From an uncultured Clostridia bacterium (GTDB lineage: Bacteria > Bacillota > Clostridia > Saccharofermentanales > Saccharofermentanaceae), in assembly GCA_946403085.1 (NCBI GenBank), contig CAMIYM010000020.1, positions 1-38,773 on the forward strand: 38,773 nt of DNA, given 5' to 3'. Numbering within the stretch: position 1 is the stretch's first letter; each line of letters opens with the position of its first letter. Made by a program: the position numbers and the translations under genes. Positions 24,203-33,066 of this stretch are shown here, piece after piece. The notes beneath the pieces are model-generated. The model searched no databases. It was not told the origin of the DNA and saw only the letters and a program-made list of their open reading frames with translations.

Positions 24203-25268
24203 ATGTCTTCTCCTTTATTTCCCTTAACGCTTTGCATGTTTCCACAGGATTCTCCCACAGAGGGCTGTGGGCAGAATTTGAAATCCTGTAAAACTTCTTA
24301 GAAGGTGCCTTAACCGCATTACTGTATTCTTCCACGAGCTGCCATGGGCAGTTATAATCCATCTCACCACTGACGAAGAATACAGGGATCTTGATCTCCG
24401 TTATGCTCTTCCTGTAATCAAAACCATCCAGTTCAGAAGCAAGTCTGGTCTTCCTGTACATCTTCATGCCCCGGACATAGTTGATCTTTTCAGTGAGCGT
24501 ATAGCAGCCACATGAGATTATCGGCCATGTTATACCTTCAAATTCACTCTTGTTAAGGATCGTTCCGCCCCCTGCGTCATGCAGAAGTTTAACATAAGTA
24601 TACCAGTCTTTGCACTTTATGTTACCACCGTCAAGATGAATAACAGCATCCTCGAGTTTTTTGAGCCTGTTTCCGTCACCTCGTTCAGTGAATACTTCCT
24701 TCATGAATGAATACATTATCGTATCGTTCTCCTCAGAATCCGTAACACACTGAGCCATTCCGATATATGCATAATAGTTCTCAGGATGCCTTTGCACAGC
24801 ACGCAAGGCAATGTGACTTCCGCCCGAAAAGCCCATGATATAGATCTTATCCTTATTGATACGCTGCTTTAAGCATTCAGTTACCTTATCCGTATCATCA
24901 AGCAGATTAGCAAGATCAATACTGTCTATATCAGCCTTACTGTTATATGCAATGCCCATATACCGGTAATCCCAATAGACAATGGTAAAGTCTTCTTCAA
25001 GCTTCATATCCTTATACTTATCAGTAAAGACATAATCGTCGGTACCGGGGCCGCTCGATACCAGGAGCAGTACGGGATTATTCTTATTCTTCCCGTTAAT
25101 GAAGAAGCCATTCGGAGCACCGTTAATATCTATTACAAACTTTTCAGAGATACTGTCAGGTTCACTGTATGTCCTGATCCTGCCGGGACTCATAAGCGCC
25201 CAGACAGCTACTATCAGTACCGGTACAGCTAAAACACATAACGCAATTACCATGATCTTCTTTCTCAC
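24195..25268 (-). CDS. Membrane-anchored alpha/beta hydrolase (S33 peptidase-like)
   Basis: A 357-residue protein with one N-terminal membrane helix (about 5-27). The hydrolase fold shows the oxyanion strand VLLVSSGPGTDDYVF, where Gly-Pro-Gly replaces the usual HGGPG, the nucleophile elbow GFSGGSHIAL, the acid in VSGEMDYNCPW and the catalytic His in NSAHSPLWENP. The layout is that of proline iminopeptidase-type hydrolases of family S33. GTG start with GGAG eight bases upstream. First gene of the TetR-controlled run. Together with the downstream proteases it points to degradation or processing of an extracellular peptide or antibiotic. Confidence 0.88.
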   Translation of the reverse strand: MRKKIMVIALCVLAVPVLIVAVWALMSPGRIRTYSEPDSISEKFVIDINGAPNGFFINGKNKNNPVLLLVSSGPGTDDYVFTDKYKDMKLEEDFTIVYWDYRYMGIAYNSKADIDSIDLANLLDDTDKVTECLKQRINKDKIYIMGFSGGSHIALRAVQRHPENYYAYIGMAQCVTDSEENDTIMYSFMKEVFTERGDGNRLKKLEDAVIHLDGGNIKCKDWYTYVKLLHDAGGGTILNKSEFEGITWPIISCGCYTLTEKINYVRGMKMYRKTRLASELDGFDYRKSITEIKIPVFFVSGEMDYNCPWQLVEEYSNAVKAPSKKFYRISNSAHSPLWENPVETCKALREIKEKTYG

Positions 25269-25283
25269 GATCTATCTCCAATC

Positions 25284-25332
25284 TTGACAGTGTCAATTTC
25301 GATAATTATATCTGCTATCTTTACATTGTCAA
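25284..25332 (-). promoter_or_regulatory. Promoter and likely TetR operator of the hydrolase-TetR operon
   Basis: Minus-strand TTGACA (25327-25332) and TATAAT (25305-25310) are full consensus boxes 16 bases apart. Transcription should start near 25298, and a perfect palindrome TTGACA-G-TGTCAA (25284-25296) covers the first transcribed bases, which is a typical site for an autoregulating TetR repressor. The -35 hexamer repeats the half-site word, so it may be a weaker second site. Confidence 0.78.
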
Positions 25333-25344
25333 GTTACCATCATA

Positions 25345-25378
25345 ACAAAAAGCAGCCGCACATAATGCACAGCTGCTT
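25345..25378 (-). terminator. Terminator of the peptidase-ABC operon
   Basis: Read leftward from the ABC ATPase gene, GCAGC...GCTGC forms an 11-base-pair stem with three G-U pairs and a 3-base loop, followed by TTTTTGTT. It separates this operon from the TetR promoter 12 bases further on. Confidence 0.8.
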
Positions 25379-25411
25379 TCTGCATCTATATCTGGGTATT
25401 AAGAGAGGGCT

Positions 25412-26086
25412 TTAACCTACGGTCTTACCGTCGACAAGTTTTACGATACGGGTACCATATTCAGCACACTGCTCAGAGTGTGTTACCTGGAGGATTGTAA
25501 GTCCTTTTTCTTTATTAAGTCTTGCGAAAAGTTCCATGACCTCTTTGCTTGATGCGGTATCGAGATTACCTGTAGGCTCATCTGCAAGGATGATGGAAGG
25601 ATTGCCTAATACTGCTCTGGCGATTGCAACTCTCTGCTGCTGACCGCCTGACAATGTGTTAGGCATTGCCTTGCGCTTTTCGGTAAGACCTGTTATCTCG
25701 AGGATCTCATTTAAAGACTCTTTAAGTTCTGACTTCTTCTTGCCGTTGATCGTCTGAGGAAGAAGAATGTTGTCTTCAACATTGAGATTCATAACAAGGT
25801 TATAGAACTGGAATACGAATCCCATGTTCTTTAATCTGAGATCAGACAATTCTTTATCCTTGAGCGTTCCAAGGTCCTTTCCGCACACGGAGATATTTCC
25901 TTCAAAGCTTCTGTCCAGACCACCTATCAGATAAAGAAGAGTTGATTTGCCTGAACCGGATGCGCCCATAAGAGATACGAACTCACCCTCTTCGACAGTC
26001 ATATCCGCGCCGTTTAAGACATGGTTTATATTCTCGTTCTTACCAAATGTTTTGTTTACGTTTTTTACTTCAATGATTGCACTCAT
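25412..26086 (-). CDS. ABC transporter ATP-binding protein (LolD/MacB type)
   Basis: A 224-residue nucleotide-binding subunit. Walker A GASGSGKST at 41-49, Q-loop Gln93, signature LSGGQ at 145-149, Walker B IILADE with E170, and the H-switch His in QVTHSEQ are all intact. The closely spaced family words (LYLIGGLD, GFVFQFYNL, ARAVLGNPSIILADEPTGNLD) place it in the MacB/LolD/FtsE class, which works mechanically with FtsX-like permeases. The start is the ATG at 26086 because GGAGG lies eight bases before it; an ATG at 26101 would put that site inside the gene. It follows the permease gene by 18 bases. Confidence 0.95.
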   Translation of the reverse strand: MSAIIEVKNVNKTFGKNENINHVLNGADMTVEEGEFVSLMGASGSGKSTLLYLIGGLDRSFEGNISVCGKDLGTLKDKELSDLRLKNMGFVFQFYNLVMNLNVEDNILLPQTINGKKKSELKESLNEILEITGLTEKRKAMPNTLSGGQQQRVAIARAVLGNPSIILADEPTGNLDTASSKEVMELFARLNKEKGLTILQVTHSEQCAEYGTRIVKLVDGKTVG

Positions 26087-26104
26087 TTTATTATCCTCCA
26101 TATA

Positions 26105-28558
26105 TTACTCATACTTGATCTGCTCGGCGATCTTCATCTTCCTTAAATTCTTTATAGGGAACAGTACTGTAGCGGTAAATGCCACTGTCATTACTGCGAA
26201 GAACACAAGCATCTTCAAAGGTTCGAAATTGACTTCCATCGACATTGTCTGTGCACTCATAAGAGCAGCATTCAGTACAACCGTCATTAATGTTCCGATT
26301 ATCGTTCCAGTTGCTGAAGCAGTCATAGAAGCGATAAGGACTTCCTTAAAGAGAATACCTGAAAGCTTTCTCTTATTCATTGCCGTGGAAAGCATGACCG
26401 CACATTCCTTCTTTCTTCCTTCAAAGCCAAGGAGCTGGTTGGAGATCATACCGATCGCTGTCATTCCTATCGAGATTGCCATGATCGCAGTTGTAATTGC
26501 AATAGTCTTTGCATTGTCAGATTCAAGCTCTTCAATAAGTTCTTCTTTGGTCGACAATTTATTATATGTATTCTTGCCATATGTCTCCAACGTATTCTTA
26601 AGAGCATCCGGATCTGAACTATTCATAAGGAGCAATCCGGGCATATCGTTAAACAATCTCTTGTAATCGCCCGGACTTACGAGAATATTTACCTTGCCAC
26701 CGCCATAATAATTTGTCTCAACGATATCGGCGACCTTAAACTCTTCTTCCATAGGAAGCAGATAATCAGGGCCTATAGTGACCTTTAATGTATCGCCTAC
26801 ATGAAGATCGTATTTATTCGCCAGAGTCTTAGTAACTGCAATACTGCCGTTTTCCAATGATTCCGGAAGTTTCTCAAAACCGGTGAAGTATTTGAAGCCA
26901 CCTTCAGGCAGAGAGAAGAATTCAACATAAGAATCCAACGTCTCATCGTTAAACCAAACAGTAGCAGGGCTGCTATAGATCATTTCGGTGTCAGTTACAC
27001 CTTCAACGTTATCGATATATGAATAGTACTTAGCAGCCTTTTGAGTCTCCATTACCACATCACAGTTATATGCAATACCGCTCACAGAATCAGATAATCC
27101 TCCGGCAAGTGCATACACAACGATACACATAGCTGCAGCAGTAGCACTGAGGACGCCGCTTCCGACTGTACTCTTTCTTGATATTGTTTCGGTAGCAGCC
27201 AAAGACCAGGCAGTATTTCCGCTTCTTTCTGCGATCTTTCCGATAAGACCGGTTACTGCCTTGAGGATCCTCGGGAAGAGCAATGCAAGCGCAACAACTG
27301 AAGAGAGAATGCAGAATGTAGCACCGATAATATTCTTTCTGAAAAAGAACGTCACAATAGCAGCAACAACAAAGACTAGACCGATTATCAGGGATGATTT
27401 GCTGAATCTGTATTCAGTGTCCCTGTTATCGAAAATAATATCTCTGATCGATGTTTTAAGAGCTTTAAGGATTGCCTTAAGAGGAATAAGACATTCGACA
27501 AGTACCGCGCCGATTATGATTCCTGCCACGAGAACCACGGGATAAGGCGGGAACTCAAGCTTGATATCATCTGAACCCGTATTGAATAAAAGGTTCAGTA
27601 TAGGCAGTCTGATAAAAGAATAAAGCACAGTTGCCGGAATGCTTCCGAACAAAGCATAGAGAACATTTTCGAGCAAAAGGATGCGTGCTGTACGGGCAGT
27701 GCTCATTCCGAGACTTCTTAAAGTGCCTATATAGGGCATTCTCTCGCTTACGATCCTGTTGCAGATCGATGCAGTAACAAAGATAACCAGAAGAAATGCT
27801 ACAACGAACATAAGCATGAATACTGCCTTAAGTTCATCCACCATTGCATTATCTGAATCCGAGAGATAAAGATCGGTATAGGTAGCCGTAGGATACTTTT
27901 CTTCAATCATCTTCTTGGCTTCCTTGATCTTCGTATTATCTTTAAGATCTACAAGGAGCATATCAGCATCCTGGTATCCGCAGCTGAGCGTAGTGCTCGT
28001 ATTGAGATTGACTACTCCGGAGCTTCCCGCGATAAGAGGGTTTTTCATATCAGCAGGTAATAATCCGCCGATAGTAAGTTCGACCTCCTTTTTTGCCCTG
28101 TCGTGAACGGTGATCTTATCACCTTCTTTATAACCATAGTTTTCAGCAAACTTCTTGGTTATATACATCTCACCGTCTTTGATGTCGAGCGGCGGGAGGA
28201 ACTCCATGCTTTCAGCGTCTTTTGGATCAAGACCATATATACGAAGAGACTCTGTTGTTACGTAGCAGTATTCACCGTCGATCTTCTTATAAAGGGTCTC
28301 GGAGTTTGCGACAATGATCATGGTATCTGCTTCGGGAAAACCATCCGGAAGCTTGGATACATCGCTTGCAGCCATCAATATAAAGTCAGCTCTTGAGATA
28401 TTGCCCATGAAAGTGGTCAGAACTTTTGTGATGCTGTCACCCAGATCAAAGCAAAGCAATGCGCAAAGGCTGCACATGAATATCGCGAAAACCACCAGCA
28501 ATGTACGGAAAGGTTTTCCGAATATGTTTTTCAATGAATTCTTAAATACAATATTCAT
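26105..28558 (-). CDS. FtsX/MacB-type ABC permease with two large extracellular domains
   Basis: An 817-residue permease with the duplicated layout typical of the large Firmicute FtsX-like family. An N-terminal helix (about 15-40) is followed by an extracellular MacB_PCD-like domain (about 45-245), three FtsX-type helices (about 250-370), a middle helix pair (about 395-445), a second N-anchor and extracellular domain (about 470-680) and a last three-helix FtsX block (about 690-810). GGGTGG precedes the ATG. The partner ATPase is next. Such transporters act as mechanotransmission machines in antimicrobial peptide resistance, peptide sensing or lipoprotein export, rather than classic importers. 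Confidence 0.93.
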   Translation of the reverse strand: MNIVFKNSLKNIFGKPFRTLLVVFAIFMCSLCALLCFDLGDSITKVLTTFMGNISRADFILMAASDVSKLPDGFPEADTMIIVANSETLYKKIDGEYCYVTTESLRIYGLDPKDAESMEFLPPLDIKDGEMYITKKFAENYGYKEGDKITVHDRAKKEVELTIGGLLPADMKNPLIAGSSGVVNLNTSTTLSCGYQDADMLLVDLKDNTKIKEAKKMIEEKYPTATYTDLYLSDSDNAMVDELKAVFMLMFVVAFLLVIFVTASICNRIVSERMPYIGTLRSLGMSTARTARILLLENVLYALFGSIPATVLYSFIRLPILNLLFNTGSDDIKLEFPPYPVVLVAGIIIGAVLVECLIPLKAILKALKTSIRDIIFDNRDTEYRFSKSSLIIGLVFVVAAIVTFFFRKNIIGATFCILSSVVALALLFPRILKAVTGLIGKIAERSGNTAWSLAATETISRKSTVGSGVLSATAAAMCIVVYALAGGLSDSVSGIAYNCDVVMETQKAAKYYSYIDNVEGVTDTEMIYSSPATVWFNDETLDSYVEFFSLPEGGFKYFTGFEKLPESLENGSIAVTKTLANKYDLHVGDTLKVTIGPDYLLPMEEEFKVADIVETNYYGGGKVNILVSPGDYKRLFNDMPGLLLMNSSDPDALKNTLETYGKNTYNKLSTKEELIEELESDNAKTIAITTAIMAISIGMTAIGMISNQLLGFEGRKKECAVMLSTAMNKRKLSGILFKEVLIASMTASATGTIIGTLMTVVLNAALMSAQTMSMEVNFEPLKMLVFFAVMTVAFTATVLFPIKNLRKMKIAEQIKYE

Positions 28559-28574
28559 CTTCTATTCCACCCCA

Positions 28575-30578
28575 TTAATACCATCTCGAAATACGCTTCT
28601 CGGGAGCGATGTACATACCATCGCCCTCCTTGACATCATATGTCTCATAGAATGCATCGATCGATGACAGGATCGCATTGACTCTGATGTATGAGGGACT
28701 GTGCACATCATATGCAATCTGGTCTATGATCGAATCGTCAGTACGCATCTCGCACCAGATCTTCGCATAGTTCTCGAAAAGCTTGATCCTGTCTTCCTTC
28801 GTCTTGCACAATGATACGATGCACTCTACACCACCGAGGTCAGCATAGTTCTCGCCGAGTGTCTGTTCACCGTCAACGTGGTAATAACCGAACACTTTAA
28901 AGTTATCTTCGAAATACTTTGCAGCCTTCTCATTGCGTGCTTCAAGAGTCTTAAGATCACTTTCATTGATCCAGGAAGGATCATATTCACCCTTTGAATT
29001 GAAAAGAATGCAGTTGCTGTCAAAAGCATGACCCATCTCGTGTGCGATTACAGCTCCAAGTCCGCCAAGATTTGTGAAGTAATCAGCCTTTGCATTGAAG
29101 AAAGGATCATTAGTGATCGCAGAAGTAATGGTGATCGTATTGCTTGACGAATCGTAACATGCGTTCATCATCTGCATCGGCATATTGATTTCTGTTCTGG
29201 ATACAGGTGTATTCTTATTGAACTTTTCTACGCTCTTATTATAAGAGTGACGTTGATAATCACGGCAAAGCTCGTAGTAGTTATTACCGGTGATATCGCT
29301 ATATTCAGAAGGATCATGTCTCTTGAGATCAGAACCTGTCAGATAGATTATATTTTCGAGTTTTTTCAGAAGTTCTGCCCTTGTCGCATCGCTGAGCCAG
29401 GAAGCATTCTTGATTATCTTTCTGTAGCCATCCTTGATGTCATCACACATTTTTCTCAAAGCTTCATCTGTCTCTGCAGAATAATGACGCTCCACATAGA
29501 TAGGATCTGTCTCATTAGAGAACGCCGCTCTTATTTCATTGATTGCCTGGTCATGTTCCGAGTCATAGTTTCTGCCTTTGTATGATGCAAGCAGATCATA
29601 GTGAGGAGCGATATATCTCATATAAGACTTGTATATCTCACCTAATTCCCATGCCTTAAGAGCTTCAAGATTATCTTCTGTCAGTACCTTATTAAGTGCC
29701 TTAAGCTGATTCTCATCCGTGATGCAGTACTTTTGGGCAGCATTCTTATCTATTCCCATTCCGGCAAGATAGCTGTCAAGATCAACATTGCTTAAGAGCT
29801 TCTTTGCCTCATCAGAACCTATGATCTTCTGATACTTAAAGACCATTGGATCTTCGGTTATATCGAGGTCTGTCTCCGCATAAATGTGCAAAGCGAGCAT
29901 GGCCAGCGCTTTGCCATACTTATCTCCGGTCTCTTTATCATAACCTCTTGTACTTAACACAACTTCGGCATCTCTCTTAATAGAGAATGCAGCATTGTTA
30001 CTGTCACGCATTAAGGTAAAAGGAACGCTGAGAACACCACTAAGCTGACTTATATTCATGACTCTCTCGGTAGGCTTAAAAGGATTTATACCCGTACTGA
30101 TCGAGATTATTCCACCTACTCCATACTCTTTTTTAAGTCTTGCATCGAGCTGGAGAAGTTCCTTGACCGAACCAGCTTTATCAACAGCTTCGATCATATC
30201 CATAAGATCTTGAGGTATCTTTTCTTTTTCAAAGTCATACGCCTGGAACATTTTATAAGCACGCTGTATGACTTCCTCTTCAGAACCTTTCTTGTAACCT
30301 GATCCTGCTACGCAGTCATCGATGATCTTCTCTATCTGATCATCGATAAGATCCGTCTTGAAAGCAACTTCTACTGATTGTTCGCCATACTTGAACTCGG
30401 ATGTATTGAATCTGTCCTGATTAACAAATCTGAAGTAGTCATCCTGCGCTCTTAACGGCTTGTTATCCTGAACAGTAGTCTCAGAAGTTGTGGGCTGATT
30501 CTCAATCACAGCTCCACAGCCTGTCAGGACTGGCAAAACCATAGCAGTAGCAAGCACTATTGCTGCAACTCTTTTCAT
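28575..30578 (-). CDS. M13-family (neprilysin/PepO-like) zinc metallopeptidase lipoprotein
   Basis: A 667-residue extracellular zinc peptidase. The signal peptide MKRVAAIVLATAMVLPV ends in lipobox LTGC (Cys21). The zinc site is H513-E514-M-G-H517 with third ligand E576 and D580 in GENYADLGG; NACYDSSSN (472-480) is the substrate-binding NAYY motif with Cys in place of Tyr; VHSPSYIRVN carries the conserved late His and Arg. The C-terminal CxxW of the family is missing: the protein ends in RISRWY. M13 enzymes cleave oligopeptides on the amino side of hydrophobic residues. Sixteen bases separate it from the FtsX-type permease gene, so one operon couples a peptidase to a peptide-handling transporter. 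Confidence 0.94.
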   Translation of the reverse strand: MKRVAAIVLATAMVLPVLTGCGAVIENQPTTSETTVQDNKPLRAQDDYFRFVNQDRFNTSEFKYGEQSVEVAFKTDLIDDQIEKIIDDCVAGSGYKKGSEEEVIQRAYKMFQAYDFEKEKIPQDLMDMIEAVDKAGSVKELLQLDARLKKEYGVGGIISISTGINPFKPTERVMNISQLSGVLSVPFTLMRDSNNAAFSIKRDAEVVLSTRGYDKETGDKYGKALAMLALHIYAETDLDITEDPMVFKYQKIIGSDEAKKLLSNVDLDSYLAGMGIDKNAAQKYCITDENQLKALNKVLTEDNLEALKAWELGEIYKSYMRYIAPHYDLLASYKGRNYDSEHDQAINEIRAAFSNETDPIYVERHYSAETDEALRKMCDDIKDGYRKIIKNASWLSDATRAELLKKLENIIYLTGSDLKRHDPSEYSDITGNNYYELCRDYQRHSYNKSVEKFNKNTPVSRTEINMPMQMMNACYDSSSNTITITSAITNDPFFNAKADYFTNLGGLGAVIAHEMGHAFDSNCILFNSKGEYDPSWINESDLKTLEARNEKAAKYFEDNFKVFGYYHVDGEQTLGENYADLGGVECIVSLCKTKEDRIKLFENYAKIWCEMRTDDSIIDQIAYDVHSPSYIRVNAILSSIDAFYETYDVKEGDGMYIAPEKRISRWY

Positions 30579-30611
30579 ATTCCTTCTCCCCTTCTTGGAT
30601 TTTGCATCCTA

Positions 30612-30666
30612 ATCTTACACAAGCAACCTTAACGCACAATTCGGCTTACCTTAAGTAAACCTTAAC
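30612..30666 (-). promoter_or_regulatory. Promoter with phased ACCTTAA boxes for the peptidase-ABC operon
   Basis: Minus-strand TTGTGC (30634-30639) and TAAGAT (30612-30617) are 16 bases apart, 34 bases before the ATG. The word ACCTTAA occurs at 30626, 30648 and 30659, that is 22 and 11 bases apart on one face of the helix, and the last two lie directly upstream of the -35 box. This is the geometry of an OmpR/PhoB-type response regulator activator. An alternative -10 TATAAT at 30698-30703 lacks a -35 box. Confidence 0.5.
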
Positions 30667-30692
30667 AAAGTGCACCTCTAAAGTGCACCTCT
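30667..30692. repeat. Perfect 13-base tandem repeat
   Basis: AAAGTGCACCTCT is repeated head to tail at 30667-30679 and 30680-30692, each with a GTGCAC palindrome. It lies between the phased boxes of the peptidase operon and the divergent EAL gene and may be a regulator site. Confidence 0.75.
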
Positions 30693-30780
30693 ATAGTATT
30701 ATATAGATATATCGTTTCTGTATTCTTTTCTTAATTATTTCTAAAATATCTACTAAACACGGAAATACCGCCTTTCCGCA

Positions 30781-30789
30781 TGCTATAAT
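30781..30789 (+). promoter_or_regulatory. Extended -10 promoter of the EAL gene
   Basis: TGcTATAAT at 30781-30789 is a full extended -10 box 32 bases before the ATG; no good -35 box is seen, which extended -10 promoters tolerate. Confidence 0.6.
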
Positions 30790-30821
30790 GCGGCTAAAGA
30801 ATACGGGTGGGGTGGATTAAT

Positions 30822-33008
30822 ATGAGCAAGAGGAACAGAAGGTATCAGCTTCCAAGGAACTGGATAGTTTTACCTATTATCATTTACACCGTTTTGATCA
30901 TAGTCACATTTATCGCTATTTCCATGTCGACCGTGATCTTCTCTGAATACACCACAAATCTCAAGGCAAAAGCTGAGACTGAGGCTGCCTTCAGTTATGC
31001 GGAACTGTATGAGAATGCATCAGAAGACCAGTTAGACAATCTGTACAGCGAGATCAGCTCAAAATATGAATTCTTCATCGCTGATAAGGACTGGAATGTG
31101 CTCTATCCTTCCGGAAGCCAGATGACTCTTGTCATTCCAGAAGAAGAGAATGAGTTAGAACCACTGAACGCATCATTCGTTACCAACATTCCGGGATTCG
31201 ACAAAATGCCTTTTGACCCTGACAGTCTGAGGATCATTGTTGCAGATAATGCCAGATACTGTGCCGACAAAGATACGTCATTCTTCGACATTGAAGACAA
31301 CAGTATCTCTCCTAAATCCTTCGAGATCTTAAATGATCAGGATCTTCTTACGTCCATCTTCAACAACGGCAGCGTTCCTGTCCCTTACTGGACTGTCTTC
31401 GAAGTTAAGGAAGGAAAAGAGCTGATTGCTTTCAAGACGCACATCGATATTCATCTTACAGATGTCATCTATATTGGCAGCTTTGCTCTGTTAAGCGCTG
31501 TTATCTCAGGAATCATCTTCATACTTCTTCTGATCAATGTCATCAGGACTCATATAAATAACAGAAAGATGAGAAACATTGTCTTCAGAGATCATGTCAC
31601 GGGAAACCGCAACTGGTTCTGGTTCGCATTAAAGAGCAAAGAGATATTAAGGAAGAGAAGAAACAACGTACAATACGCCATTGTCAGTCTCGCGTTCGTA
31701 AGATACAGGAACTATGTACTCTGTCACTCAGTCGAAGCAGGCGAAAAGAAGCTTCGCGATATCTGGAAAACTATCAGTTCTTCTCTTGATAAGAACGAGA
31801 TCTGCGCTCACAGCGCCCTCGCCAATTTCCCGATACTCATAAAGGCTGCCACGGCAGCTGACGCTAACGCACGCGTAGACCGGATCATTAAGAGTCTCTC
31901 TGTCCTTAGCGGCGATCACGACTTCAAGTTCCAGGCAGGCGTCTGCATGATCGACCCCAAGATAAGAAAAGATGCTGATATCGATCTGCTCTACAACAAT
32001 GCGTCTTCCGCACGCGCTACACTTGAGACTACCGATGATACCGGAATAGCCTTTTTCGACAACAAACTCGTCGAAGATGAGAAGTGGATCGACCTGGTTA
32101 CAGAGAGGCAGCGTGACGCACTCGAAAAGGAGGAATTCAAAGTCTACTATCAGCCTAAGTTCGATCCCCGCACTAACGAACTCAGAGGCTGTGAGGCTCT
32201 TATCAGATGGGTCTCTGATGATATGGGTTTCGTTACTCCCGGACAGTTCATCCCTATCTTCGAGAAGAGCGGATTCATCACGGAGATCGATCACTATATG
32301 CTTTCACACGTCGCAAGAGATCAGAAGAGCTGGCTCGACGAAGGAAGAAAATGTGTTCCCGTATCAGTCAATGTTTCCCGTGCTCATTTCGCCGAGACGA
32401 ATCTGGCTGAGCAGATCAAAGAGATAATCGACAGAGAGGGCGCTCCGCACAACCTTATCGAGATCGAGCTCACTGAAAGTGCATTTTTCGATGACACCAA
32501 GCAAATGCTTAAAACGATCAAGAAGCTTAAGAGTTATGGCTTCCTCGTATCCATGGATGACTTCGGTTCAGGTTATTCCTCACTTAACTCGCTTAAGGAT
32601 ATGCCGCTTGATATCTTAAAGCTCGATGCCGGTTTCTTCAGCGGTGACAAGCATAATGAAAGAGCTGAGATCGTTGTTGCAGAGACTTTGCAGCTTGCCA
32701 AGAAACTCAATATGACCACCGTCGCTGAAGGTGTTGATTATCAGTCACAGGTAGACTTCCTCGCAGCAGAAGGATGCGACATGATCCAGGGTTACTTCTA
32801 TTCGAAGCCGATGCCCAAAGAAGAATACGCATTAAAGCTCGAAAAGAAGGCCGTTGTTACTCCTGAAGTAACCAAGGAAGATGACAGTGTAAAGGAAAAC
32901 TCTGCTCCTGATGCACCCTCAAAAACCGAAGAAGATCAGGCAGAACCAGTTCCTGCTCCCCAAGAACCGGACGATACTGTCGGCGGTGAAGATAACGGAC
33001 AAGAGTAG
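30822..33008 (+). CDS. Membrane cyclic-di-GMP phosphodiesterase (EAL) with degenerate GGDEF domain
   Basis: A 728-residue protein that should hydrolyse cyclic di-GMP to pGpG. A first membrane helix (about 14-38) and a second (about 217-242) flank an extracellular sensor. RDHVTGNRNWFWF (256-268) opens a GGDEF-like domain, but the GGDEF signature is replaced by SGDHDF, so cyclase activity is not expected. The EAL domain is complete: E458 in CEALIRW, N517, E549 and E552 in IELTES, DDFGSG at 579-584, K600 and E636 in VAEGVD. The last 40 residues are a disordered Pro/Glu-rich tail. GGGGTGG precedes the ATG at 30822. A GGDEF cyclase at 33592-35001 lies nearby in the opposite direction. Confidence 0.94.
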   Translation: MSKRNRRYQLPRNWIVLPIIIYTVLIIVTFIAISMSTVIFSEYTTNLKAKAETEAAFSYAELYENASEDQLDNLYSEISSKYEFFIADKDWNVLYPSGSQMTLVIPEEENELEPLNASFVTNIPGFDKMPFDPDSLRIIVADNARYCADKDTSFFDIEDNSISPKSFEILNDQDLLTSIFNNGSVPVPYWTVFEVKEGKELIAFKTHIDIHLTDVIYIGSFALLSAVISGIIFILLLINVIRTHINNRKMRNIVFRDHVTGNRNWFWFALKSKEILRKRRNNVQYAIVSLAFVRYRNYVLCHSVEAGEKKLRDIWKTISSSLDKNEICAHSALANFPILIKAATAADANARVDRIIKSLSVLSGDHDFKFQAGVCMIDPKIRKDADIDLLYNNASSARATLETTDDTGIAFFDNKLVEDEKWIDLVTERQRDALEKEEFKVYYQPKFDPRTNELRGCEALIRWVSDDMGFVTPGQFIPIFEKSGFITEIDHYMLSHVARDQKSWLDEGRKCVPVSVNVSRAHFAETNLAEQIKEIIDREGAPHNLIEIELTESAFFDDTKQMLKTIKKLKSYGFLVSMDDFGSGYSSLNSLKDMPLDILKLDAGFFSGDKHNERAEIVVAETLQLAKKLNMTTVAEGVDYQSQVDFLAAEGCDMIQGYFYSKPMPKEEYALKLEKKAVVTPEVTKEDDSVKENSAPDAPSKTEEDQAEPVPAPQEPDDTVGGEDNGQE

Positions 33009-33066
33009 AAATACTTAAATAAAATTGATACAATTTATTCCAGTTTTGAATAAGGGGTAACAATTT

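Noticed and set aside
25947..26666. Hydrophobic plus-strand ORF over the ABC genes
   Set aside because: Antisense reading of the permease and ATPase genes; hydrophobicity follows from the opposite strand's codons.
30698..30703. TATAAT as the main promoter of the M13 peptidase operon
   Set aside because: No -35 box at the proper distance, and it would leave the phased boxes inside the leader; the promoter at 30612-30639 fits better, though both may be used.
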